Assembly: GCF_016463975.1 (NCBI RefSeq)
Contig: NZ_JAEMNX010000001.1
Location: 434,001-498,000 of the forward strand
Source of the DNA: Marinomonas transparens
Lineage (GTDB): Bacteria; Pseudomonadota; Gammaproteobacteria; Pseudomonadales; Marinomonadaceae
DNA: 64,000 nt
Reading direction: 5' to 3'
Both the position numbers and the translations under genes were made by a program. This document shows, in pieces, positions 18,901 through 27,068 of this stretch. The notes under the pieces were generated by a model that saw only the letters and a list, made by a program, of their open reading frames with translations, searched no databases and was not told the DNA's origin. Each line of letters starts with the position of its first letter. Within the stretch, counting starts at the first letter, position 1.

Positions 18901-20929
18901 TAGCCCATCGACCGCCTCTCCTGTTGGTAAAAAGTTTGGCCCTGTGACGATCGATAGTGTGGGTTTGGGCATGCGAGATGGTGGTATTGGTCTTAAGTTC
19001 ACCGGAGGGTTAACCATAGGGCCAGTAGAATTTGATCTTATTGGTTTTGAAATCACTACCCCGATTAGCCATTTTGACCCAGACATTACCATTGAAGGCC
19101 TTGGTTTAGACATCAAAAAAGGCGCGTTAAGTCTACAAGGATTGATGATGGAAGGGGATATTGATATCCCCGCAATGGACTACAGCACTGGTAAAGTTGT
19201 TACTGAGAAAATCAAAGCTTACAGCGGTGCACTGACGGTCGACTACAAACAATACAATCTGGCGGCGTTAGGGTCTTATGCGCAATTGCCTGATGGTTCG
19301 CCCACCATGTTTTTGTATGCCTTTTTAGGTGCACCGTTAGGTGGGATACCGGCCTTTTTTGTCACCGGCGTGGCGGCAGGGTTTGGTTACAATCGTACCT
19401 TTAACATGCCCGCACCTACCGAGATAAGTAGTTTTCCTCTTATTCAACCGGTTATTGGTTCGCCGCCAGCAGGTAGCTTATCCGATAATTTTGCTGCTAT
19501 GAATAAAGATTTTTTACCTAAAGAGGGCGCTTTTTGGGGCGCGATAGGGATACGGGTTGAAAGTTTTAAAATGGTGGAAAGTTTTGTCCTGCTTGATGTG
19601 CAGTTTGGTGATACGTTAGAAGTAGACCTTCTCGGCATTTCTAATATGACTTTCCCGACGCCAGCGGAAGGTGACGCCACTCATCCGTTAGCCAAAATCA
19701 TCATCGGCATTGAAGCCAGAATGCGGCCCGAGCAAGGTATATTAACTATAGATGGGGCTTTTCAACCGGGCACCTATATTTTCAACCCCAATGCCCATTT
19801 ATCGGGTGGTTTTGGTATGTTGAGTATTTTCTCAGACCAAACGTCTGGTACCTATAAGGGCGCAAAAGAAGGGGCGTTTATTTGCAGTATTGGTGGCTAT
19901 CCTAGCGGTTATCCAATTAAATCTTATTATCCACAACCGCAACGAATCGCGTTGAATTGGCAGATTAATCAAGTTCATTCTATTAAGGGTGAGGGGTATT
20001 TTGCCATAGTACCAGAGGCTATGATGGCCGGAGGTAGTTTTGCGAACCTGTATCACATTGGCGGGCCTTTCGACATTAGCGCTTCTTTTATACTGGGTGC
20101 CGACTTTATCATTTATTGGAAGCCTTACCATTACAAGGCCGGTGTCTCTCTTGAGATAGATGTGAGAGCCGCTATTAATGTTGACCTATGGTTGGTTTCT
20201 ATACATCTTGATTTCAACATGGATTTAGGTGCGGATTTGCAAGTGTGGGGGCCTCCTTTTGCTGGTAAAGGCTACTTGACCGTACATGCCGTTGTGACGT
20301 TTTCAGTGGATGTCAGTTTTGGCGATGTTAATCCAGCGCCAATCCCCATTGATTGGTCTGAATTCAGCAATAGCTTTTTACCGGAGACGGATAAAATGTT
20401 AACAGCGGCGGTAGGCAGTGGTTTGCTTTCAACCGTGGAGCAAACGGTTAGTGGTAAGACGACCAAGATTGATGTTGTTAACCCAAAAGAAGTGAGTCTA
20501 GTTTGCCATACGGCGTTCCCTTTAAAATCAGTAGCAACCAGTACTAATGTCGCTATTGGCGGCACCTCGGCGACGGATTTTGGTATCGCCCCTATGGCAA
20601 AAACAAGTGACGATGTTAAGTCCACTTTAACGGTTACAGTCACTAAAAATAGCACTTCTGTTGAAACCGATTTTACCTACAAAGTGCTCACTCAGAATTT
20701 ACCTTCGGCCATGTGGCAAGCGGCTGACAAAGAAGGGAGTTTGCCTAATACCCAAGGTAAAGATCTTATCCCCGATCTTGCTTGTGGCATTGAAATAACA
20801 CCAAAACCGCAAGCCCCAGAAACGCCTTTTACTATTACCGAACCTGAAGAAGAAGTGATTAGCATGCCGAATGCAGACGTGATATCGGCATTTACCTATG
20901 AAGCCTCCAATTTTTCAATGATCGCATGA
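15968..20929 (+). CDS. 1653-residue DUF6603-like giant beta protein
   Basis: A very long, Ser/Thr/Asp/Leu-rich protein with no signal peptide. Residues 1-950 contain diverged beta-rich repeats of roughly 150-200 residues marked by blocks like LDLSISALSFSYNT, MKGISFSYDQPT and LALTLSTLSLSWD. A Ser/Pro/Thr linker (about 962-983) follows. Residues about 985-1500 resemble DUF6603, with the blocks VTIDSVGLGMRDGGIGLKF, IEGLGLDIKKGALSLQGL and FLGAPLGGIPAFFVTGVA. The family assignment is from memory and should be tested. Function is unknown; the amphipathic alternating pattern suggests a long beta-solenoid, groove or barrel-like structure. The next gene follows after 13 bp, so expression is probably coupled. 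Confidence 0.88.
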   Translation: MTSLQTIYQGFPQATELTLSELMSASQLSNIQSLLKGNSLQFSGVQNATFSDNLLAFEATFFAFGESAQAKVYVLDTSNATQKQDVFISLTFANLSPATVLDAYTIALPTGSTAIASPIDVSLKSQTLLYSTLTDVSAYTTELQDFLSASTIAAKDIKAGFNFDISATPVGVLDTALGLLGYTSVALDMTGYLTMGFRPTFETVFDLNLTTPTYDGLALTLSTLSLSWDLTLKELYTPQIGIDGTIKMGATSASYRAGLDLDNHQLYLNFKHLPSFGDLATALDIPAIESLSTHWPSDFKTVVSDVEKLELQKLGVLIDLQGKNWLQAWFTLTTTTALELLENKVSILPNIKVKASHNTTASPVTTTLTADIDGVWSIDVPAIGNTPAKTSYFDTSVTLPALDFSVGLAVGSSFSLQCFQAVFGASPFFQVIEGIDLLTMSVQGNFTDKSLSVQVASTTNWSIHYDGLSLAISNLGFSMDYSSGALQNLALSGSGEIEGIYFSVNASHNDQGWALKGTGYMASDFSFSQWIQSWPGGDIPSTELAQLTSVIPLFSMKGISFSYDQPTKALQMQATVDLVVSATLSATPLAFKLSAARSEDSDKKLAWTLNGNSQFAAPISLVSVMNSVINTFGISDSIPASITGLDLSISALSFSYNTVSAEFDFGFTLDKPAAFSGITGNDISTDKSSPHSFTTFHVTRTKTEQDTKTVLTIKINAGLQLEELLDLQGDLPTTLNPTLDDIDFSLALENSKDGDKASTSTDFSFSTTFTDSGHQFEFSGAFNELTQGTTKTKLFGGNIHSPSGGTLDMGDSFPINLDLKDVFIAKVSVTEVSKTAATFSIFGSDLTIDADFNLSTLPVVGSFLTEAKFAFNALRFTYLKPKSPENTPPGISADELKTVNTFLQEINVAPLVTAQSSANNKNGDKTNFPSGYSLQGSLILGDNAMTIPLHTSFATTNKDKAPSKGSGSDTPPSPSTSTSPSTASPVGKKFGPVTIDSVGLGMRDGGIGLKFTGGLTIGPVEFDLIGFEITTPISHFDPDITIEGLGLDIKKGALSLQGLMMEGDIDIPAMDYSTGKVVTEKIKAYSGALTVDYKQYNLAALGSYAQLPDGSPTMFLYAFLGAPLGGIPAFFVTGVAAGFGYNRTFNMPAPTEISSFPLIQPVIGSPPAGSLSDNFAAMNKDFLPKEGAFWGAIGIRVESFKMVESFVLLDVQFGDTLEVDLLGISNMTFPTPAEGDATHPLAKIIIGIEARMRPEQGILTIDGAFQPGTYIFNPNAHLSGGFGMLSIFSDQTSGTYKGAKEGAFICSIGGYPSGYPIKSYYPQPQRIALNWQINQVHSIKGEGYFAIVPEAMMAGGSFANLYHIGGPFDISASFILGADFIIYWKPYHYKAGVSLEIDVRAAINVDLWLVSIHLDFNMDLGADLQVWGPPFAGKGYLTVHAVVTFSVDVSFGDVNPAPIPIDWSEFSNSFLPETDKMLTAAVGSGLLSTVEQTVSGKTTKIDVVNPKEVSLVCHTAFPLKSVATSTNVAIGGTSATDFGIAPMAKTSDDVKSTLTVTVTKNSTSVETDFTYKVLTQNLPSAMWQAADKEGSLPNTQGKDLIPDLACGIEITPKPQAPETPFTITEPEEEVISMPNADVISAFTYEASNFSMIA

Positions 20930-20942
20930 GAAAGAATTCGTT

Positions 20943-23165
20943 ATGTCAAAAATAACTGTAAGTTTTTACGATGCTCATCGACCTATTTTGGAAGAGGGTA
21001 CTTATACGGCTGAATTTAGCCAGCAAGTGAGTATTGGTAAGGAAGAAGATGTCACAACGGGAACTGTGGGCCATAAAGTCACAACATTAGAAAGTGAAAA
21101 CTTTGTACAGGAAGCATCGCTTACCCAGTCGCTCGAATTTCATGTGGCTGGTCCTCGTTTTAATCTTTCGTCTTCACTTGTGCATTCGGTTTTTCCGCCT
21201 AAAGGCGGTAAGGGAGATTACCGTGCTGATTTGCCTAAGTTGGTACTAAGCAGAAGTACATTACCGTGGGAACGCTCTCCGTCGTTAACCGGTACTTCAA
21301 CCAGTTCGGCTTGGCTATTTCTTTTGCTGATTGATGAGTCAGAAATGGCGTCCATACAAGAGCAAAACAATGTGACGCTTGGTGGTGAATCCACTGCGGC
21401 AGAGATACAGCAAGCCGGTACAAGCCTAGGAACCGTCAATGTAGGTGGCGATTTGACGTTTCACCCGCATAAATTTAATGCTTTAGCGGTGGATAAAGCG
21501 CTAGCAACAAGCTTGTTGCCCGCTAGCTTGGACGAACTAAAATACTTGAGCTACGCCAGAATAAAAGAGGGTGAAGAAGAGCAGGGCGTGTTGATTTGCA
21601 ACCGTTTACCGAAAGCGGGATCCAACAGTACGGCCTATCTGATTTCTGTTGAAAATAATTATGATAGCTCTGGTGCGTTTGTAGGTGTTTCTATCACTCC
21701 ACCTAAGGGAAACAGCACTGATATGTTTTTCCCTTATTATGATAAGTGGAGTTTTCATTCCGTTAGTGAGCAGTTGTACGCCATTACAGCGGATCTGGTC
21801 AGTAAAATAACCAAGGCGAATCCTTCTATCGTATTACCAGATCTTAGTGGTGTTTATGGTCAGTTATTTACCACGACGGGTGATTTTTTAGCAAATACGA
21901 TCATCGCTACCATCAGCACAAAAAAACCACCTTCAGGAGGCCAAAGCCCTTTGGCGATTGTGCAGCAGGCGGCCATGTTACCGGGCAGTACCTTTCATGG
22001 ACTTATGTCTAATCTCATCGGCGGTTTTCAGGCGCTTACCTTGGCACCTACCGCTACCGATATTACTTCGGTAGGCAGCGTAAAATTACCTTTTCAGCAA
22101 TTGACAAAAAACAGCGAAGGGGACTATTCGCCTAATTTGACCAATGCTTATTACAGAAGCCCATTAGTGGCATCGACCATTGATATGGGAAGCAATATTA
22201 AATTCCCAAGCAAGGTGGCGAATGTGACAGCCGCCACAGCGTTTACTTGGACGATTCCCACCCAAGGCACCGATTTAATGTTTAAAGGAGCGGGGGGAAC
22301 CGACACGAGTTATGCCGCCGCCTTTGAATTAGGTCGTTTAATGGCGATTAACAATACTGTTTTTGCAAAAGACTTTGTGAACTGGAAAGTGCAAACTGCA
22401 GCGGCGTTAAGGACTCAAAAAATCGGAGTTGGGAAATCGACCAATCATATTGTTCAAAACACACAACCGCAACCACAGGCGATGCCAGAGTCGGTCAAAG
22501 ATCAGTTTGTTGCTTGGTCTAAGTTAAGCGACATTCCTTATCAATATTTTGTGCCTGACTCACACCTATTACCAACCGAAAGTCTGCGCTACTTCTATAT
22601 CGATATTAACTGGGTCAATGCCTTTTTATGTGGTGCTTTTTCCATAGGGTATACGGTAAAAGCGGATCTCACCGTTTATCTAAATGAAGTTTTATTAGCT
22701 AACTCAACGCATTATCAGGGTTTTTTACTCAACTCCTTTGCAGTCAGTGGTTGGCCTAATTATGACGTAGATGCGTATTTAATAGGCGAGATTACACAAA
22801 TGAAGGATAAGAAAAAAACCACAACAAAAGAAGAGTTGAAATTGCCGGAGACTGCTTTGCTCTATCGCAAGAACTTATCCATTGATATCACCATGGCAGT
22901 GTACGACCAAAAATTTGATGAACTGAAATTCCATCTTCATCATTCAAAAGTACACAGCGGTTTTTTGTATGAAAATGGCAAGTATGAAAAAATCTTAAAT
23001 TCAGGTAAAGCAAATCAATCCATCATTACGGCTGAAATTACCTCGAATAGAACCATAAATAACTTGAATACGTTAGCAGGAAAAATAAACGCGACGAGTG
23101 TCTCTAAGTTTGCCGCAGGAATGTTGGAAGGCACGCCAGTAGTACGGTTTGGTATTGGAACATAA
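20943..23165 (+). CDS. 740-residue hypothetical protein of the giant operon
   Basis: A soluble protein with no signal peptide and no family I can name. The N-terminal 120 residues carry the most distinctive block: SLEFHVAGPRFNLSSS, then VHSVFPPKGGKGDYRADLP and LVLSRSTLPWERSP. I associate this, from memory only, with uncharacterised proteins in DUF6603-type clusters. The rest is mixed alpha/beta, with a segment WVNAFLCGAFSIGYTVKADL around 555-580. It lies 13 bp after the DUF6603-like gene and 66 bp before the muramidase gene. A role as assembly, adaptor or shell protein is speculation. Confidence 0.85.
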   Translation: MSKITVSFYDAHRPILEEGTYTAEFSQQVSIGKEEDVTTGTVGHKVTTLESENFVQEASLTQSLEFHVAGPRFNLSSSLVHSVFPPKGGKGDYRADLPKLVLSRSTLPWERSPSLTGTSTSSAWLFLLLIDESEMASIQEQNNVTLGGESTAAEIQQAGTSLGTVNVGGDLTFHPHKFNALAVDKALATSLLPASLDELKYLSYARIKEGEEEQGVLICNRLPKAGSNSTAYLISVENNYDSSGAFVGVSITPPKGNSTDMFFPYYDKWSFHSVSEQLYAITADLVSKITKANPSIVLPDLSGVYGQLFTTTGDFLANTIIATISTKKPPSGGQSPLAIVQQAAMLPGSTFHGLMSNLIGGFQALTLAPTATDITSVGSVKLPFQQLTKNSEGDYSPNLTNAYYRSPLVASTIDMGSNIKFPSKVANVTAATAFTWTIPTQGTDLMFKGAGGTDTSYAAAFELGRLMAINNTVFAKDFVNWKVQTAAALRTQKIGVGKSTNHIVQNTQPQPQAMPESVKDQFVAWSKLSDIPYQYFVPDSHLLPTESLRYFYIDINWVNAFLCGAFSIGYTVKADLTVYLNEVLLANSTHYQGFLLNSFAVSGWPNYDVDAYLIGEITQMKDKKKTTTKEELKLPETALLYRKNLSIDITMAVYDQKFDELKFHLHHSKVHSGFLYENGKYEKILNSGKANQSIITAEITSNRTINNLNTLAGKINATSVSKFAAGMLEGTPVVRFGIGT

Positions 23166-23231
23166 AATGAGCCAGATACCGCGTTGTGATTGGAACCAGT
23201 TGATACATTCTTTTGAGGCTTAAAAGGTGTT

Positions 23232-24020
23232 ATGAAAGAGCAATTTAATAAGTATAAAAAATACCTACCTTTGGCGATTTTAATCGTATTTATATTATTT
23301 CGCCCGACATTTAATGGTTCTACATTGCCTGAGACACATAAATCTCTAGCCGAGCAATACGCTCAGCATGTTGGCGCAAACACGAAACCAATACATGGTA
23401 TCGACGTTTCTTATGATCAAGGTGAGATTGATTGGGCAAAAATCATGCAGACGGATGTGGGTTTTGTTTATTTAAAAGCCACCGATGGCATGACCTATAC
23501 GGATCCAACATTTCATCAGCACATGGCAATTCTAAGTAAGCAAACAACACTTTTATATGGCGCATACCACTTTTTTGAAGCCGAAGATGACCCAGAAAAA
23601 CAAGCAGAAAACTTTATTCAGCAAGTATCTGCTTATTCGCCTCACTTATCTCCAATGGTTGATGTTGAAGTCACAAAAGATCAAGACCCAGTAGAAATTA
23701 GAAAAAGATTAAAAATATTTTCAGATAAAGTGCAGGCCGCTACTGGCTGTTTACCGATTATTTATTCCTATAGAAGTTTTTGGGATCTCGATATTGGTCC
23801 AAATTTTGATCAACATGTATTTTGGCTGGCTGATTATGCCCAAAAAATGGATGCGCCAGCAAAAGTTAAAAAATTAACCTTATGGCAATACAGTGAAAAA
23901 GGCCGTGTTAATGGTATATCGGGGCCAGTCGATCTTGATGTGATTATGACCGGTGAAGATGGGTTAACAGCTATCCGCTGCACAAAAAATAAGCATTTAC
24001 GAGGCGAAGACATTGGCTGA
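23232..24020 (+). CDS. Membrane-anchored GH25 muramidase
   Basis: A 262-residue protein with an N-terminal transmembrane anchor (YLPLAILIVFILF, residues about 11-23) and then a glycoside hydrolase family 25 domain (about 52-250). GH25 enzymes cut the beta-1,4 bond between N-acetylmuramic acid and N-acetylglucosamine. The family residues are present: Asp58 in HGIDVSYDQG, the Asp144/Glu146 pair in VDVEV, and the LADYA and LWQYS strands. The signal anchor places the enzyme in the periplasm of a Gram-negative cell, tethered to the inner membrane. It shares its end with the next gene: the TTG start of the downstream gene overlaps by 8 bp. In this operon it may open the wall for a large assembly. 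Confidence 0.93.
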   Translation: MKEQFNKYKKYLPLAILIVFILFRPTFNGSTLPETHKSLAEQYAQHVGANTKPIHGIDVSYDQGEIDWAKIMQTDVGFVYLKATDGMTYTDPTFHQHMAILSKQTTLLYGAYHFFEAEDDPEKQAENFIQQVSAYSPHLSPMVDVEVTKDQDPVEIRKRLKIFSDKVQAATGCLPIIYSYRSFWDLDIGPNFDQHVFWLADYAQKMDAPAKVKKLTLWQYSEKGRVNGISGPVDLDVIMTGEDGLTAIRCTKNKHLRGEDIG

Positions 24021-25587
24021 ACATGGATTTTTTAAACACATACAGCACTATCTTGATAGCAATAAAACCATTCTTATAAAACTGGTTTTATTGGTAGCGT
24101 TTGTTTTATTGCTACATTTTAATCAATTGGCCTTTGTCGCTGAGTGGTTGAATATGGCGTCATTGTACCATCATAACCAAAGCTATCTTAGTAACGTCCG
24201 TGTACTGGCGACAACCGATATTCTTAATTTTACAGAATTACTTGCGGCCACAGAAATCGCACGTAGCTCGACAGTTGGTGTTTCTTTTTTTGCTTCTTTT
24301 AATGTTGATATTGGCAATATGTTGCACAGTTTTGCCATGCTGTTGGAAAAAGGTGTTGGCGTTCAGATCGTATCGTTAGCGGCGATAGAGATATTGGCCT
24401 TACTCGATACGCTTGCCTACTGGGTCAGCCCTTTTTTGTTTAAACTGACCATACTGACTAGCATTTTATATTACCTAACGCATCTGCTTTTGATGCCCAA
24501 GAGTATTTCATCAAAAGCCCATTATGTTGGTAAGGTAATGGTGGTGTTGTTTTTGTTGGGTCATATTGCTTTACCCTACAGTATTCACCTTTCCTCCTTG
24601 GTTAGCCAAGCACTAACGCAAGAAAAAAGACACAGTATCTCCTCGTCGCTACAACAGACACACGATGAATTAACCTCTACCAAAAAAAGCAGCAGCTTTA
24701 AAGACCATGCTGAAAGCAGTTTGCATTACTTAAAGTCAATATCGCGCAAACACGTCACTCATAAAGTGTCTATGGTATCCAAGCACGTCTTTACGAGTAT
24801 TGCCCTTAATATTTTTGATTTATTGATCATGCCGGGGTTATTACTTTTTTTATTGTATAAGGCCTGCATAAAGATAATTCCGATGAATAAATTATATTCA
24901 GAGGTCGAAGGCGTTATACAGACTACCAAGAAAGACCGAATTGAACTGGAAAAAGGCTTCGCGCCAATCAAAAATGTGATGGACCACGAAAAAGCTCGGT
25001 TTGACGCGGAAAAAGACCATGTCAAAACGGTAAAAGATCGCCTCGAAGGGGTAAAAAGCGAGCTAGAAGCGAAAAAAGACTTGGTATCCATTGACGGAAT
25101 GGTGGATGTGGATCATGAAAAAGCTCGTTTTGAAGTAGAAAAAGACCGCCTCGAAGGGGCAAAAAGCGAGCTAGAAACGAAAACAGACTTAGAGCCAATT
25201 GACAGTTTAGTGGATCACGAAAAAGCTCGGTTTGAAGCAGAAAAAGATCGTCTCGAAGGGACAAAAAGCGAGCTAGAAACGAAAACAGACTTAGAGCCAA
25301 TTCACAGTTTAGTGGATCACGAAAAAGCTCGGTTTGAAGCAGAAAAAGATCGTCTCGAAGGGACAAAAAGCGAGCTAGAAACGAAAACAGACTTAGAGCC
25401 AATTGACAGTTTAGTGGATCATGAAAAAGCTCGTTTTGAAGCAGAAAAAGACCGCCTCGAAGGGGTAGAAAGCGAGCTAGAAACGAAAACAGGCTTAGAG
25501 TCAATTGACAGTTTAGTGGATCACGAAAAGACTTCATTAGGTGAAAAAGCAACATCGTTGACTAAACAAGCCATTATTAAAATATAG
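24013..25587 (+). CDS. Polytopic membrane protein with 34-residue coiled-coil repeats
   Basis: A 524-residue protein. The start is a TTG preceded by GAGGCG and overlapping the muramidase stop, which implies translational coupling; no in-frame ATG lies near. Hydrophobic helices are at about 18-36, 117-160, 175-198 and 262-292. Residues about 295-524 form a charged helical tail made of tandem repeats (DHEKARFEAEKDRLEG core) ending in a short basic tail. The family is not recognised. It may anchor or size the muramidase or the giant proteins at the inner membrane, with the coiled-coil rod either in the periplasm or cytoplasm. As the last gene of the operon it has no clear terminator after it. 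Confidence 0.88.
   Translation: MAEHGFFKHIQHYLDSNKTILIKLVLLVAFVLLLHFNQLAFVAEWLNMASLYHHNQSYLSNVRVLATTDILNFTELLAATEIARSSTVGVSFFASFNVDIGNMLHSFAMLLEKGVGVQIVSLAAIEILALLDTLAYWVSPFLFKLTILTSILYYLTHLLLMPKSISSKAHYVGKVMVVLFLLGHIALPYSIHLSSLVSQALTQEKRHSISSSLQQTHDELTSTKKSSSFKDHAESSLHYLKSISRKHVTHKVSMVSKHVFTSIALNIFDLLIMPGLLLFLLYKACIKIIPMNKLYSEVEGVIQTTKKDRIELEKGFAPIKNVMDHEKARFDAEKDHVKTVKDRLEGVKSELEAKKDLVSIDGMVDVDHEKARFEVEKDRLEGAKSELETKTDLEPIDSLVDHEKARFEAEKDRLEGTKSELETKTDLEPIHSLVDHEKARFEAEKDRLEGTKSELETKTDLEPIDSLVDHEKARFEAEKDRLEGVESELETKTGLESIDSLVDHEKTSLGEKATSLTKQAIIKI
24982..25530 (+). repeat. In-frame tandem repeat, 102-bp unit
   Basis: Four consecutive 102-bp units occupy 25111-25518. They are preceded by a diverged 129-bp version (24982-25110) and followed by the first codons of another unit. 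The units at 25213-25314 and 25315-25416 differ by a single base (a His/Asp change). Each encodes 34 residues, nearly five heptads, of highly charged coiled coil. Near-identity indicates recent expansion by slippage or unequal exchange, so copy number may vary between strains. Confidence 0.95.
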
Positions 25588-26111
25588 CAAACAGAGCGGG
25601 AATTAGAATGCTGCTATTAAATAATGTGAAAATTAATTTCTCAGCGTTATAAGCCCTTTGTCTTATTTTTAGTTAACCCTTCCAAGGCTGATGTTTTGAG
25701 GGCTCGATGATGGGCGGATCAACAATTAGCAGCTTATCCAATAGGTTGAGATAGTGCCTGACATGGTACAGCGCATAGTGGTGTTAAGGCTCCGACCATC
25801 AAAAAGCTCGTAACCGAGCCAATGTTCTTTCGCCAGCTATGGCTGCTTTGGTTAGACGATCTATCGCGATTTCTTGCCTTAACGCAGAACAAAAGCAATG
25901 CAGCCATCATGCCCACGTTATTGAAGAGGTGTTGAGCAATGGCTCTTGCGCTCATTCAACGGCTTGATGTGAAACGCACCTTATTAATAGTGAAAGCGGT
26001 TTTGAATACCTATTCGAATAAGACAAAGCATGGACATTTTTGTCGCTTCCCGCCAGACTAACCCATTGTTCTTCCTACTTCCGTGAATTCAAAAGGACGC
26101 TAAGGGTAAAA
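25588..26111. other. Non-coding junction between the giant operon and the defence island
   Basis: A stretch of 524 bp with no convincing gene. A leftward 73-codon ORF (25734-25955) has no ribosome-binding site or recognisable product. A hairpin-like pair GGCTC...GAGCC spans about 25790-25822. The composition differs from both flanks, and the segment may be a decayed mobile-element end, but I see neither terminal inverted repeats nor transposase motifs. A good AAGGG ribosome-binding site ends the region, just before 26112. Confidence 0.3.
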
Positions 26112-26993
26112 ATGAAAACCTCATTGGACCATCTTCCCGAGTACAAACAGCAGGAGCTTGCGCAGATCTCTTTGATCCTACGCGATACGCTGGAAGAACA
26201 CACAGTGGCAAAACAAGGCAGCAAGAAAGACTCGCGCATTCAGAAAATCATCCTCTTTGGCAGCCACGCCAAGGGCGGTTGGGTAAATGATGTGCCGAAT
26301 GGCTATGTGTCGGATTACGACATTCTGGTGATCGTCAATCAGGCTTATTTACTGGAAGAAGACCTAATGTGGATGCGAGCGGAAGAACGCATAGACCGCA
26401 AAGTCAAAAGTGCCCCACTGGGTTTGATCGTCCACACCCTGATCGAAGTGAACGACTGGCTGAAACAGGGCCAGTACTTCTTCAAAGACATACGTGAACA
26501 AGGCATTTTACTCTATAACGACAGTAAGAAAGATCTGGTGCTACCGGGGGACTTGACCGCAGACGAACACCGCGAGATCGCCCAGAAGCACTACAATCAA
26601 TGGTTTAAAAGCGCTTCTACGTTTCTGAAAGGCTTTCACAACTTCTTTAAGGATGGTGACATCGCGGAAGCTGCTTTTATGCTTCATCAAGCTACGGAAC
26701 GTTTTTTATCCTGCACTCTATTAGTGTGCACCAACTACCTGCCGAAAACCCACAACATAGAAAAACTCAAACACTACTGCGCCAACCAAGACATCGCCTT
26801 CGCCGACATCTTCCCCATGGGCAACAAATTCAACCGCCGAAGCTTCCGCCGCCTGCAACGGGCCTACATAGACGCCCGCTATTCCGAACACTACGAAATC
26901 ACTGAAGAAGAACTTGACTACCTAGCCAAACAAGTCACTGAGCTTAAAGGGCTGGTGGAGAAGGTTTGCTTAGAGAGGTTGGGGAGTAGTTGA
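26112..26993 (+). CDS. Nucleotidyltransferase-HEPN fusion protein
   Basis: A 293-residue single-chain version of an MNT/HEPN pair. Residues about 40-130 are a minimal nucleotidyltransferase with GS at 50-51 (LFGSHAKGGW) and the metal-binding DxD at 68-70 (SDYDILVI). Residues about 165-290 form a HEPN domain (KHYNQWFKSASTFL, LHQATERFLSCTLL, KTHNIEKL, RAYIDARYSEHY). In separated systems the HEPN toxin is an RNase silenced by AMPylation by the nucleotidyltransferase; the fused form may be self-regulated. The ATG at 26112 is preferred over an in-frame upstream start because TAAGGG lies just before it. It is the first gene of the accessory island. Confidence 0.85.
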   Translation: MKTSLDHLPEYKQQELAQISLILRDTLEEHTVAKQGSKKDSRIQKIILFGSHAKGGWVNDVPNGYVSDYDILVIVNQAYLLEEDLMWMRAEERIDRKVKSAPLGLIVHTLIEVNDWLKQGQYFFKDIREQGILLYNDSKKDLVLPGDLTADEHREIAQKHYNQWFKSASTFLKGFHNFFKDGDIAEAAFMLHQATERFLSCTLLVCTNYLPKTHNIEKLKHYCANQDIAFADIFPMGNKFNRRSFRRLQRAYIDARYSEHYEITEEELDYLAKQVTELKGLVEKVCLERLGSS

Positions 26994-27068
26994 CGGGGGG
27001 CTTTAATTGGTCTTCCTGTTTTAATAGTCTAGATACATTTACATCATTCAAAGGATTATGAGTCACCT

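Noticed and set aside
24982-25530. Array resembling CRISPR
   Set aside because: Units of 102 bp are contiguous with no spacers, stay in frame, and encode protein.
25022-25555. 177-codon leftward ORF with repetitive Leu/Phe-rich product
   Set aside because: It is the antisense shadow of the coiled-coil repeat array; no ribosome-binding site, and its repeats are dictated by the sense strand.
7167-25587. Prophage or phage-tail-derived particle
   Set aside because: S74 and GH25 domains suggested it, but no capsid, portal, terminase, sheath, tube, baseplate or integrase gene is visible.
25734-25955. 73-codon leftward ORF
   Set aside because: No ribosome-binding site, no recognisable family, and low-complexity composition; kept only as part of the junction region.
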